Below are positions 1 through 11,745 of a stretch of 64,000 bases of DNA, piece by piece. A model generated the notes under the pieces. That model ran no database searches. It saw nothing but the letters and a program-made list of their open reading frames with translations, and was not told where the DNA came from. Both the position numbers and the translations under genes were made by a program. Position 1 is the first letter of the stretch. Each line of letters begins with the position of its first letter. The stretch comes from Ilyonectria destructans (Eukaryota > Ascomycota > Sordariomycetes > Hypocreales > Nectriaceae): assembly GCA_020740775.1 (NCBI GenBank), contig JAHEWK010000002.1, positions 1,736,001 to 1,800,000 of the forward strand. The letters are read 5' to 3'.

Positions 1-1778
1 CTCACTGTCTGTCCATATCCCAGCATATGGCGTTGATTAGCTTGTTGGCGGATATTTACGTCTGTGGGCGCCAGGAGTGGCGCGGCGGGCGGCCAAAACA
101 TGCTTGCAGACGCACGACCAACAGCTTTCTCTTGACATGGTTCGACGAACTCTCAACTGCTGCGGAAAAAGGGTGGCACAATCAATCGCCGATAAGAGAG
201 AGTGAGAACATTGCAAGAACGTCACTGAAGGCGTATAAAAGCTGCCTGTAGCGTGCCACGTTGATGCATTGCGGCGGCGGCCGATAGCTAGCGTTTTGCG
301 CCAAAAGAGCCATGATATTACGATTGTGTTGGAAGTGGCGTTTCAATAGACCCTGACTAGTGGTGTTTGAACATGTGTCTGTACGGTAAAATGATAGGTC
401 TTCTTTCATGGAAGGACAATTTTGAAGCTGGAAGCTGCTAGCTTCGCAACCTCCACCGTGAACTTCGCTTCCTACCAGGCCAACCTGCCCGCCCCTACCC
501 ATGAACTCTGGAGCAGTGGAAACCGCCTGGTGTTCAGAAGTGCCATTGCCAGGCTTCTTGGTAGGGAAAACATTGAATGGCGTGAAAGCCCATCCTTGGG
601 TGCAGTAGGTGTTTGTACGCAAGCATCGGACCCTGTACGCAAGTGCAAACCTGCAGAAATGTACTTCCCAGACTTGCCACTTGGGAACAACGCCACAAGA
701 CAGCCGCGCATTTCGATCAGGTCCACTAAAAACGCCGATGCTTAAAAAAGAAGACAGAGAGCGCGGGATGCTGCGCGAGTTACCATGGCAAGCTGCTGTT
801 GAGATGTCGCCAACTGCTCTGGGGAGTTGTAAGTCGGCACATACCACATGCTGTGGAGCTTCGCCGACTTACATAAATGGGTCTTATGTCAGCGCACTGG
901 GGCTGGCCAAGAGGTGAGCCAAGATATTGAGAATTGCTCGTAACAGACGGAGGTCTGAGATGTGAGATGCGGGAGTGTCTCATTTCTCTGCCTCTGTCAG
1001 CTTCGCGTCTGCTATGTCTCACATCTCGGGCGTCCTCTAAGATGCATCTGGGTCCTTCCGGGAGTTTTCGCCACGCTCAGATACGTAGCTTCTGTAAAGG
1101 GGTTAGCCAGCCACTGAGACTTGTTAGGAGCATTATAATAGATATGCAGACAGGACTGACGGAGGCCCGAGATATAATACAGAAGGCGGTTCTTGCTACA
1201 ATATAGGGAGTAGGTATCTTGAGCGCGGGAGCTGTGACCTCTATAAGAAAAGGTATATAAGTGGGGGAGTGTTAATGGAGTATACTCTGGCAGAATGGGC
1301 TCCAATTCGTAGGGCTAAGTAGGTACGTACTTATAAATTGGCCTTCCAGCCAGTTACCGCACGGTATTTCACTCTGTGGCTTGTAATTGTGGTGGCAGTG
1401 CAACATCTTCATCCCGTCGACTAAGCTTAATAACCGATGCGGCCGCCGTCGTCGCACTTCGGCATCGTTTATGCCCCGTGCTCCGCTGCTTGCTGACAGC
1501 TCGCCGGCTGCCCCTCCTCCAAACTACCCCACCATCCAGATGCCCCTCCGATAACGATCCGCCATCACATAAGCCGCCAACCGATCCCGCGATAACTTCT
1601 CTCTCCCATATCTATACCCACCTCTCCGTCCTACCATACCTTTGGAACTGCATATCTCTTGGCTCTCTCAATTTTTTTTTTTTGGCAAGGACAATTTAGC
1701 TGCCGCGAGGATCTAGCTACGACATTTCACGCATAGAGCTCCTCGAGTCACACACTCTCAACACCGCAAAACAGCATC
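1..1778. other. Intergenic left edge; no supported gene
   Basis: No open frame here has protein-like composition or a recognisable domain. An isolated TATAAAA lies at 234-240 on the plus strand but no credible coding region follows it. The last 400 bases (about 1380-1778) become pyrimidine-rich, with a T run at 1673-1684, as is usual for a fungal core promoter and 5' leader, and probably serve the riboflavin kinase gene that starts at 1779. Confidence 0.6.
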
Positions 1779-2416
1779 ATGACTTCCCGCCCGTCCATCG
1801 TCGGTCCCGAGGCCGGTCCCGAGACTCCTTACCCTTACAAGATGGAGGGCAAGGTCATCTCAGGCTTTGGACGAGGATCAAAGGAGGTGCGTTCCGTCCT
1901 CCTCGTCCCTCTCCGTCCACCCGATCCAAATTGTTGATACATAAACCCTCACAGCTCGGCATCCCCACCGCCAACCTCCCCGTCGACGACGCCGACACGC
2001 CGTGGATCGCCGCCATCCCCTCGGGCGTCTACTTCGGCTACGCCTCCCTTGCCCTGCCCGAGTCGCACCCGGACCGTCCCAGCACCGACGCCGCCTTCCA
2101 CATCTTCCCTATGGTCATGTCTATCGGCTACAACCCCTTCTATAAGAACACCGTCCGTAGTGCCGAGGTCCACGTTCTGCACAAGTTCACTGCCGACTTC
2201 TACGACGCCCCTATGCGCCTGCTCATCCTCAACTTCATCCGCGAGGAGAAGAACTACGAGGGCGTGGATGCCCTCATTGCCGACATCAACTTTGACTGCG
2301 AAGTCGCCAAGAAGAGCCTCGCCCGCGAGAACTGGGCTCCTGCCAAGGGTCTTGTCGTTGGCAGCCCCGACGTTGCGGGTAAGCTGGATGCCGAGTGGCT
2401 TACGAGGTCCGCTTGA
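1779..2416 (+). CDS. FMN1: Riboflavin kinase (ATP:riboflavin 5'-phosphotransferase)
   Basis: Phosphorylates riboflavin with ATP to give FMN, the first step from vitamin B2 to the flavin cofactors. Two exons, 1779-1886 and 1955-2416, with a 68-nt intron (GTGCGT...ACAG) in phase 0, give 189 residues, the usual size for monofunctional fungal riboflavin kinases. The family signature spans the splice junction: [15 protein letters not shown] at about residues 31-45, the flavin/ATP-binding loop with the PTAN motif. Further family features are a YFGYASL strand and the [17 protein letters not shown] segment (about 108-124), which normally supplies the catalytic acidic residue. The start codon is the first ATG of the frame, after a CT-rich leader. 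It converges on the acuK-type gene, with 431 nt between the two stop codons. Confidence 0.95.
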
Positions 2417-2847
2417 GTTAGCCATCCACCTACGGCTGGCGTGAAGCATTACGAGAGGAACGGATAGTATACAGGTCAAGGTAAAAAGCCGGGGCAGGGA
2501 GTTTAGGATAGACGGATTTTAGAAAAATGACAAGACCCTTTTCGCTCTTGTTTCGCAATTCCTAACAGTACGCGGGTATCGCGCAAAATCCTCCGTCAAC
2601 TTCCTCCTCATCCTCATCCACCACCGCCACCATCACTTCATAGTCGCAATAACGTCGGCGTTAAACCGTGTATAGTACATGAATCATGTCATGACTAATT
2701 CCCCATCAAGGGGCTATGGTCTGCTCTGCTCTCTCTTCTTCTTCCTCCCCCAAAGGTCAAGAAGAGTTGCAAATGCTCATAGAAAACACCTCCCATGCAC
2801 AAAGTAAAGGGAGAAAGAACGTATTCAAACAAGAACTTCCAGCAATC
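2417..2847. other. Convergent 3' intergenic region
   Basis: This holds the two 3' flanks of the riboflavin kinase gene (plus) and the acuK-type gene (minus). I see no additional open frame with protein character. The exact polyadenylation sites cannot be placed from sequence alone. Confidence 0.6.
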
Positions 2848-5087
2848 TTACACTGCGAGTTGCTGGGGTCCTTGATCCGGATAGTATCGTGGAAGAAACT
2901 ACACATTGTTAGTCGAGATGCCCACGAAGTCAACAGGTTTGCATCTTGGGAGCCAACTTACATTTATGATGATCATCATGGGAATATCAAAAACGTCCCG
3001 CTTGATGGTCCAGCAGTACGTGCATTCCACCTTGCCATCCTTTTCAATCCTGGAGATACCATGCTCACCGTCAATTCGGGTGACCCGGTTGCTGAGGATG
3101 CTCGTGTGAGCCTCCTTGTGAGGGGATACCTCTTTAGCCTCGAGGCTCTGCTCCGGCCGGTACTTGACCAGTCGGCAGCTCCTCTGCACCTTGCCGCGGC
3201 TATCCTCGAAAGCCAGCTGTGAAAAGTCATGATAGAACTCCACAACGCTGTCATCATCGAGCAGCTCTGCGAGGAACACGGGCTGGATCCGGGCGTTGCC
3301 CGAGTCCAGCGTCGCATTCTGCGGACGAGGTGTTGTCATCTCACCCTGAGAATCTCTCTCTTGGGAGGATGTACCGTTGGCCGAACGGTTGTAAACGTTG
3401 CGGTTGGGCTCCTTGCCTAGAAGGATATCCTTGGTCCAGCCGGTCAAGGCGGTAAACTCTTTATTGGCAGCTGCGACTTCGCCTGATCTTCGACAGACGA
3501 CGGTAGGTGCGCAGCAGTGCTGGAGAAAATCATCGTACTCAACCAGTGTACGCTGAAAGCATTTTTCCATGAAGATGAGGTCCTGGCGAGTCAGGTCCTT
3601 GGTGCACGAGATGAATGAAGGGCGGATCTCGCCAAGGGACTTGGCAATCTTTAGGAGCTTGTTGCCCGGCAGGCGCTTCCGCAGGACGGCAACCATGTTG
3701 TGGAACCCGGCCGTGTATGGGTACGGTTCCTTGACACTCTCATAGATGGCGGCCGAGTCTCGCTGTCTCTTGCCCAGGATGGACTGAGGCCCAGTCCTCG
3801 GGTGCTTTGGCCTTTGCCGGGGCGGGGCGGCAGCGACCCCTGGGATACCGGCATAGTTATGGTTGGGCGACCCATCCATTCCCGCTCCTGAATGGGGACT
3901 CGCTGTGGTGTCCGTACTGGGGCTGTGAAGGCTCGTTGGACCCGCTGCAATGGCAAACGCGTGGGGTAGCCCGTGTTGGAGGTTACCCTGGGCATACAAC
4001 GACTGGTTGTTGTGGTCCATTCCAGAAAAGTCAGCACCAATCATGGGGTGATCGTAAGATGAGCCATTGCCGTTGGCAAAGAGAGCGGCGTAGCTGGCAT
4101 CAGTTGTGGAAGGCTGTGAAATGGAGTTATCCCTAGGAGGTGTCTCGGCTCCCAGTGCCATCTTGTTGAGGATTCCAAACTCCCATCCGGCGTACTGACT
4201 GCCAAAGTTGAGACCCTCAAGATCAAAGTTGTACAGAGCCGGGTTGCTGGGATCGAACAGAGCATTAAAGTCCATCTGGTTTGTGGGCATGATGTTGCCC
4301 ATCGGGGCCTGGGCAGTGGGCGAGGGACCCTGGAAGGACGTCGGGGAAGCTTGGGTATTGAAATTCATACCATCCGGGATGGCAACCGGCGTCTGTCCGC
4401 CAGCCGAGTAGACTGGAAACGAAGCAGTGCTTCCTTGAGAGAAGAAGGTGCTGCCCGCGGTCGACATGTTGTCCGATTGACTAGAGTTCTGGCGATGGCC
4501 GTTGGGTCGAGTGGGCGTGGGCGTGGGATTGTAATTGGGGCCTAGGACCGGGCGGAGGGCCTCTGGGGGAGCATCGTGCAGGTACTTGGCCTTCTTTCGA
4601 ACACCGTCCTGACAGGCGTCGGCGAGGCCGCGCTTGATACACCTTTGACAGGGTCTCTCGTCTCCTATGCGAAGAGGTCAGTTTTCAACCCTTTATCCCG
4701 CTGTTAAGCCTCGAAAATGATGACGAAGATAATTCTCTAAGGGAACCAGGAGAGTGAAATGAAAGGGAGAGGGCAAACAGAGCAACCGCAGGGTGGTTCT
4801 TGGGGGGTGTTTGAGACCAAACTTCACGGGGAAGATGAAGACGAATCGAGGTGATCAGCAGAAGAGGACTTACCACAGGTCAGATGGGCTCTTTGACAGG
4901 CAAAGCACGCTCGTCTTGCCTTCTTCCTCCTGGGTCGCAGGGGATCCTTTGGGTCGTACTTCTTCTTGACCGTGGTGTTGCCGTCTTGGTCCGTCATTTT
5001 CTCGTCTTTGAGATAGATCTCGTCGTCCTCGTTCTCAGACATGACATCTGAGACCTCAGCACCATTCTCCTCCATCTCGTGCGGCAT
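2848..5087 (-). CDS. acuK: Zn2Cys6-PAS transcription activator of gluconeogenesis (ERT1/acuK family)
   Basis: Nuclear regulator of the ERT1/acuK family, which activates gluconeogenic genes such as PEP carboxykinase during growth on acetate, ethanol or similar carbon sources. Three exons on the minus strand: 5087-4874, 4664-2962 and 2898-2848, joined across introns of 209 and 63 nt, give 655 residues. The first intron splits the binuclear zinc cluster after its third cysteine. The spliced cluster has C61, C64, C71, C77, C80 and C89 (C-x2-C-x6-C-x5-C-x2-C-x8-C), preceded by a basic PRRKKARR stretch. A long Ser/Pro/Gly-rich middle follows, then a PAS-like domain at about 447-525. The N-terminus is acidic. 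The short last exon encodes [16 protein letters not shown]. Assignment to ERT1/acuK rests on the cluster plus PAS arrangement; the related acuM/RDS2 branch is the main alternative. Confidence 0.85.
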
Positions 5088-6038
5088 GGTGTCTTAGTTT
5101 TATATACAAGCCCTGGCACCGGCGCAACACACTGTGATGGCTGGAATCCCCCTTTCAGATAGTGGAAACCCGGTCTCTGTCTGCAGCACAAGCGGCCCGG
5201 AAATGCAGGCTCCGACCCCCAGTATACCTGTCTCCCGTCGCCCCATTCAATACCTTGCGGAACCACACCGATCAAGCCTCTGTGGCACAGCCAAGCAGGG
5301 ACAAGACTGTCGTCGAATTGGAGTGGCGATGTGCGCTGTTCACGAGGACAACAAACCCCACGGTGGCGTGGAAACCTGCGCAAGGCTTCCCCTGAAATAG
5401 TCGTTGAGCAGAGATTGACGCCTGCGTATGTGTGATATGCGGGCCAAGATTGGCAGCAGCGGGCGGCTGCTGTGGAAGATGAGCGTTGTGCGGAAACAAA
5501 GTCTAAGGCTGTGGGTTGCCGGGATGATGATGACAAGCCTCTTGACTTATGCGAGACCGAAATTGGTCGGAGAAGCTCGTATTCTGGACGGGACGGTTTC
5601 GGGAAGGGCCAATGGGCTCGTAATGGGCGCGCAGAGGCGTTTTGGTGCGACCGTGTGGGCAGTCAAGGGCTGGTCGCGGGCAGGACGAGGCTGCGAATGC
5701 CGTCACGAAGGGGACGATGGAGGCGGCAGCGCGGGTTTAATTCGACGAGCGAGGGGAGGTCGCGGTCGAGATCGCCGTGGGCGGAGCACAGGCAAGGAGA
5801 GTGACGAAGGGCGTCGAGATGCGACACAAGGCGACGGCACGGGTTGGGAGCGTACGAGAGGACGGAGGCGGAGATGAATGCAGCTACCCGAGGGCCATGA
5901 GGGTTGGCTGCACTCGGCACTCAAACTAGCAACAACGCGCACTATAGCAGCTCACACGGCGTCGGGAACCGTAGCAGCGGGCTATGGTGGCAGCGTAGCG
6001 TTGTGCAGAGATGAGGCATGCGAGCCAGGCGCGGCGCA

Positions 6039-6120
6039 AGGAGGGGAGAGGGGGGGGAGGAGGAGAGGAGGAGAGCGGAGCGGGCGAGAGAGAAGAAGAA
6101 AAGGAAGAGTGGAGAGGGGA
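6039..6120 (+). repeat. Polypurine (G/A) tract
   Basis: About 80 nt made almost only of G and A on the plus strand, including a run of eight or more G and repeated GGAGGAGA units. It is low-complexity DNA in the presumed 5' region of the acuK-type gene, and such tracts can form triplex or quadruplex structures in principle. The frames that cross it are low-complexity artefacts. Confidence 0.8.
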
Positions 6121-6390
6121 TGACAAGGTACAAAAGGAGAGCGAAGATGCGCGCAAGGAGGCAATTCGCAAAATAAGACGTCGGCGGTCAGTGGCCGGGA
6201 GTCAGAGGACGAGAGGTCGGAAGCCAGAGGTCAGGCGACGGGGCGGTGGGATGTGTGGATGTGTGGGAGTGTGGAGGTGTGGAGGTGCGGATTGTCGACA
6301 GAGGCCGTGGATTTGGAGTGGATTTGGGATGGAGGGCAGCGGATTTGGTGGTTGGTGGTTAGTGGTGGGCTAAAAGGACTTGACCGACCG

Positions 6391-6424
6391 GGTTGGTTGG
6401 TTGGTCGGTTGGTCGGTTGGTTGA
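6391..6424 (+). repeat. Tetranucleotide microsatellite (GGTT/GGTC)n
   Basis: About eight imperfect 4-base units mixing GGTT and GGTC, in the gene-poor region. Nothing suggests it is coding. Confidence 0.85.
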
Positions 6425-7336
6425 ATTGGCTGGTCGCCCGGCTCTTGTTTGGCGGATGCGACGGTGGATTTTCTCGCAGAACAGAACGAAGGCAGACTCC
6501 CTCAGCATTAACCGTTGGGGGGTATTAGTACTTGGTATCTAAGGTAGGTAATGGAGAGAGTCAAGGTGGGGAAATGGGTAATGGAAATAGACAGGGCAAG
6601 CCAGCAGGACTAAAACAGGAAAACGATGGATCCCCAAAGCGAGCAAATTGCCAATGGGAATGTGATGTATCATGGATTCAAGGGTGAGGAACGAGCAAAG
6701 AACAAGCAAGAACCGGCAAGAAACCCACGGCCAAGTCGATCGAGGCTAGACGCGGTTTGGGCAAGGCGCTGGTGATGCCCCAGGTTGCGGGCCTAGAACA
6801 GCGACAGACAGCGGCTGAGGGCTTGGCTGTACGCACTATGCGCATTGGAGTGCTCACGCGAGGAATCAGAGAAGCACATAATCATGACAGAATCACACAG
6901 GCAGGGCCAAATCACACAGGGCCGAGTGGGAGGCAAGGTACCTGATGATGGGGCCGGCCGTAGGTACACCATGTGGATAATCCTTTTCACCTTTTGCGCA
7001 GCCGCGCACCCACACCCACAACTCACATGCACAGCACATGCAACTGCATGCCCATCAGCACCGGCAGCCGCAGCGACAGGACAAGGGCCCGAGGGAGAAA
7101 AAAAAGAAAGAAAAACAGCTGGAGCAGCAGCAGAAGCAGGGGGCAGGCATCCCCAGACGCCGCGCGCGCGCTCTGGCTGCAGACGAGACAGCTCCCGCCG
7201 AACAGCGATGCGATTCGATGCGATACGTATTCGGTACGGGCCACCGAGTCCAGCTCCCGCCAAGTTCCACCGAGGAGCAATCATCCAGGGCGCAGCGGGG
7301 ACACCACTCTCTCATACAGAGACACCGAGACACACG

Positions 7337-7360
7337 CACCACCACCACCACCACCACCAC
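7337..7360 (+). repeat. Trinucleotide microsatellite (CAC)8
   Basis: Eight uninterrupted CAC units in non-coding DNA. A poly-His frame crossing it is an artefact of the repeat. Confidence 0.9.
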
Positions 7361-10300
7361 GCACATTGGCACATCACAGCCCAGGCAAAGTTTTTGACTG
7401 CGGGGTTTACCTGTGGAGCTGATCAGTGATGGCCCGCGGCCGGGGGAACACTGCGCGACGTCCATTGGTCCGATGCCGATGACGACTGTACCCAAGACTT
7501 GGTTGACTTGGCCCTAGGAGCCCGCTACTGTCAGGCCCGCGAGGTCTTAGTTGCGGGCTAGAGTTGCGGGCTAGGGAGTCACGGTGAAAGGCGGCCACCG
7601 AGGCATGAATGTGAGTCGGCTTCTGTAATAAGGCTTTCCCGGGAGAAACAAACGGCAGCCGTCCCCGCTGACCGAGACTTTGTACCGTGTACCGAGCATC
7701 TTACTATATCATCCCCTGGGAATCGTCCCTGTAAGGCCGTGTAATGCCCAGGCCAGCCTAGGCCCTGGTCCGCTGAGCCGCCCAACCACCCGCCCTCCAC
7801 TATTCCCAATCCTCCGGTCCTCCACTTGTCCTCCAATAACGCACGCCTCCGCCAGGCAAAGACAAGGGAACAGTGTCAGTGAGCCCCGCCAGGTCGCCCT
7901 AGGACCTGGGGTCGTGTTTTGCTAGGAGAGGGTCACCGCCGGTAGCCTGCCGCCTGCCGCCTTGCGCCTGCGCCTGCGCCGTGGATCACTCTCCAGGGAA
8001 CCCGGAACCTAGGCGTACGTGGTGGGAAGTGGAGGAGGGGTTGCGGGTTGTGGCCTCGAAGCATGGATCTGGGAACAACCAAAGCTCACATATCGGTGCA
8101 GCAAATAGGTAAATCGAGCGCGGTTCACAGCCGCCAGCCACCCTGCTTGCTCAACGTGCGTCGTGAGCGTCGAGCTTAAAGAAGAAAAGACACGACGATA
8201 CGCATCGGGCAAGCACATCGGACAAAACAAACCTCCACAGCTGGTCAAAGGTGGTGATTCGTACCTCGTCACGGACTGGGGCCATGGACGACGACTCTAG
8301 TGTCGCGCGGTCGTGCGACTGCAGCACCGTTGCGACAGGCCAGCCTGCCAAAGTCTAGACGGGCCATGACGCCGGGGCAGCTAGAACGACCAACACAGCC
8401 AGTCAAATCCATCACCAACGAGACCAGGCGGCTGCTAAAAGTTCAGGCCAGGCCGCCCAGTCGCAGTCCCAGCCGGTCGTGGACCGGCGGCGTTGGAGGT
8501 ACGCAAGGTACCCGAACCCAAGTCCCGCAAGTGTTGCCCAGCCCGGCCCAGGACCCGATGAGACATACGTCCATGCGCACCATCTAGACAGGACCGAGGG
8601 AGGGACGACATGGCTGCCTACTTGGGGTTGACAAGGTAGACAAGGCGGACGAGGTACAATGTACAGAGTAGACAACACCCGTTTGCTGGTGTCCCAATCA
8701 AGAGGCCGACCGGTGCAGCCGGAGACATGGGAGCGGGAGACGGGACCTGGCCGAGAGAGTGTGAGAGGGTGCGGCGCGGGCCAGTGAGACAAGGCACATA
8801 ATGCGAGTATGCGACGCACCACGGCGACTTGTTCAGGACGTGAGACTGGGCCAAATCAGTCATCTGTGATCTCGGGGTATGGAGAACCGAGCAGCCTTGC
8901 CATATGCCCCCGCCAGCCCGGAGGCGGAAGGCCGTCCGTCGACTTCGCTGCCCGCCGCTTCCCGTCGGCTCGCGTCATCATCCACCCCGGTCCGCCACGG
9001 TGCCACCTCCTCCCATCCACCACACCGTCCTCCAACACCGGCGGCCGCGCCATCGCATCGACGCATCCACCGCCATTCGTACATATCAGACATCTAGAGG
9101 AGGCTATACGTGATGATTGCCTGTGCCGAGTAAATCGACGACCCTCCTTTCCCCCCCCATCCGCAGCAGGTATCCGCAGCGGATAGCGGACATCATGCAG
9201 CTTTCCTTTTGTCGCGTCGCCAAACTGCCTGACTATTGGTATCAGAATGAGCCCGTCTCGCCCCAATTGGCCGCCGGGACATTACACCGGCATCTTGGCG
9301 CGCAGCCCGAACGGCCTCGCAATCACAATCGCGGCTTCCCGTATTCAAAGTGCCTGCAAAGTGCCTGTGAGTTACGTGACGGAGCGTGGAGATTGTGGAA
9401 TTTCATCCTCAGCTTCAGCTTGCCGAGCCTGTCAGCCATGGGTCCCGGTCAGCGCGTGGTCTCTATATTCCTTTTTCCTACGCCTCTGCCACGTTTCGTC
9501 GTTCCTTTTTCCTACGCCTAGGTTTCATTTTTTACTTTTCATGGCCTTCTATATCCTTCTCGTGACGATCCGCTTGCCATTGGGGGTGGCTTCTGCGGCT
9601 GTGGCCTGCATGACAGCGGCGCGCGCGGCGAGTGCGAAATTGCACATGGATCCCATGGCCAGATGGGTGCAGATGGGTGAGCTGCATCTTGCCTCTGTCT
9701 CTCTCTATGCGGCCTGCCTTTCTTTTGGGGACGACGATTGGCACATCGTCGCCGTCTGCTTTGGGACGACGCGGCCCTTGTCAATTGAGCTTTCGATGAG
9801 GGGCCTGCCCCTCTGGTTGGAGGCTGAGGTGTTGAATGGATGGAGCCAAGCCGCTGTCAGGATGCGATAACCGAGGACCCATGGCGGCCGTGGTCCAAGG
9901 ATCCGCCTTGGGGCAGGCAGTTGACGCTGCCAGAGGCTCTTGAACACCCTTGTCGATGTCGACGGGAGTTTTCCCACCCACTGTGTGGTTGGTCAATTGT
10001 TGGACTATGGAGTCTTGAAGAACTCCATGGCCCCGGTCTGCCACATCGATTCATTGACAACCACGACGTCCTCCATTGGGGACTTTGGAAACGCCGAGGA
10101 CTCCATTTGGTCAATTCATTGATTCCCTGACCTCGCGCAGGGACCGCTTTTGTCTTGACGCTGCGAGCTGCTTGTTACGTCGAGACGTATCCGGGCTGAG
10201 ACGATCCACGGCAAGCTATCCGCCTACTGCTACTGTCTGAAGGTATATCCCCTGTCGTCAACTCCAAACACAAGGGCCTAACTCTATCTTGCTTGATGAT

Positions 10301-11745
10301 GCTGCTGTTGTCACACAGGCCCCGTTCTTCTGCGGTTCCCGGGCTTCTCATTACAAACCAACCCATCCTTGTCCGACCAGGTTTTGGTCTTGGCCTTGGG
10401 GATTTACGCTTTGCCGCCCGCTGGTGGTGATTGATGCCCGCTAGCATCTGGCATGGATGCATCACAATCACACCCCCGTGTTGTGAAACGGAACTGCTGG
10501 TTTAGACGCACCACTACATGGCACTAGATCTGGACACCTGCTTCAATGCTCTCTGAGACATACGTATTCGTATACTACTGGCTCTTCCCAATGCCAGAAA
10601 GGCCGTCCGTTACAATGCGTGGCGTTTCCCTTCGGCCACTTCCTGGTCCATGTCGCCGCATCCTATTCTCCGCCCCAACATTACATGCCGTGCTATATTT
10701 CCTTCTGCCAGCAAGCGCGGCCTTTCATCCTCGGCTCAGCGAGGCCCCTCCCCTCCATCTCCCCGGATTCTGTCATGCAGATCGTCCGTCCCCCCCTCCA
10801 ACCTTTGCAAGCCCGAGATGCAGTGGCGGTCTGGAGGGCGCGTCGCGCGCTGGCCTGGCTTAGGCGAGGCGAGATAATGTCAGATCGTTATGGGGATGGG
10901 CGATGAGTTGCAGAAACCGGGCTGGCCTGGGTTGTTTGTGACATGGCAACTTCCAGCTCGCATTCTCAGCCGCTGACTTGGCACTGTCGAGTCTCCGCTC
11001 ACCCATCAACCCCGTCTTTCTGGGCCCCGCGCGCATCAACTCGCATCCCCCCAGATTGCGATGGCGATGACGATCTTCAAGGCGATGATCAAACGAGCTG
11101 CCACGAAGTCGAACCCCCACACCCTGCGACTACTGTACGTCCACTGCGGGTCTCCCCGTTGCGTGCTTTGCTAAAGACAATGTCTCGAAATGTGCTTTTT
11201 TGAACTGCAACTCATAGATTACCCGCATCTGGCTTCTTCCAATCTCCTGCCCAGAAACGCCCTCACTGTCTGACCTTTTGAGACCTACTAGTGTATCTTT
11301 TTATATTATGTGTACACTTATTAAAATAGACCCGCCGATATATCGCCACGAAACCCAACAAAAAACGCCAATATGCGGCCCCACGCAGCTGCCGCTTCCC
11401 CCAGTCTAGCCAGGCGAGGACCTGTACGACCCACGTCCGCGCCTCGTCCTGGGACATGTGCTGTTTGCCGCATTAATTCCGGCGACCTGCCAGCTAAGTC
11501 AGACGCGTCCGACGGGCCCCCGCGCGCCAGGAGGGGGGTGCCGGATCCGGTGGCGCGGGGCGACCTTGAGTCTGTGATGCCCATCCGTCTATCGCATCAC
11601 AGGGGCATGGACATGGGCTGTTTGGACGCGAGCTATAGAGCTGGACGTACAACAAGCTGTAACTTCCTTCGGGCCGTGATGACAAGCGCTGAGGAGCTCC
11701 ATCTGCCGAGTCTCGGATCCAAGCCACGGCACACCGACGGCGGGA

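Larger units (their letters stand above)
5088..11745. other. 6.7-kb gene-poor region upstream of the acuK-type gene
   Basis: No frame here has the composition, splice structure or motifs of a protein gene. The region holds biased tracts: a polypurine run at about 6039-6120, a G/T-rich run at 6249-6292, a GGTT/GGTC repeat at 6391-6424 and a CAC repeat at 7337-7360. It spans from the start codon of the acuK-type gene to the 3' end of the MFS gene, so it contains at least the acuK promoter and leader. A non-coding transcript or a leader exon is possible but cannot be shown from sequence. Confidence 0.6.

Noticed and set aside
9247..9870. 207-codon plus-strand frame in the first gene-poor region
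   Set aside because: Starts after no leader-like sequence, has Ala/Arg/Ser/Cys noise, and shows no domain or splice signal. The hydrophobic stretch near its middle is short and not enough.
11090..11130. Reverse-strand GGGTTCGACTT resembling a tRNA B box
   Set aside because: The flanking bases cannot form a five-pair T stem and no A box lies at the right spacing.
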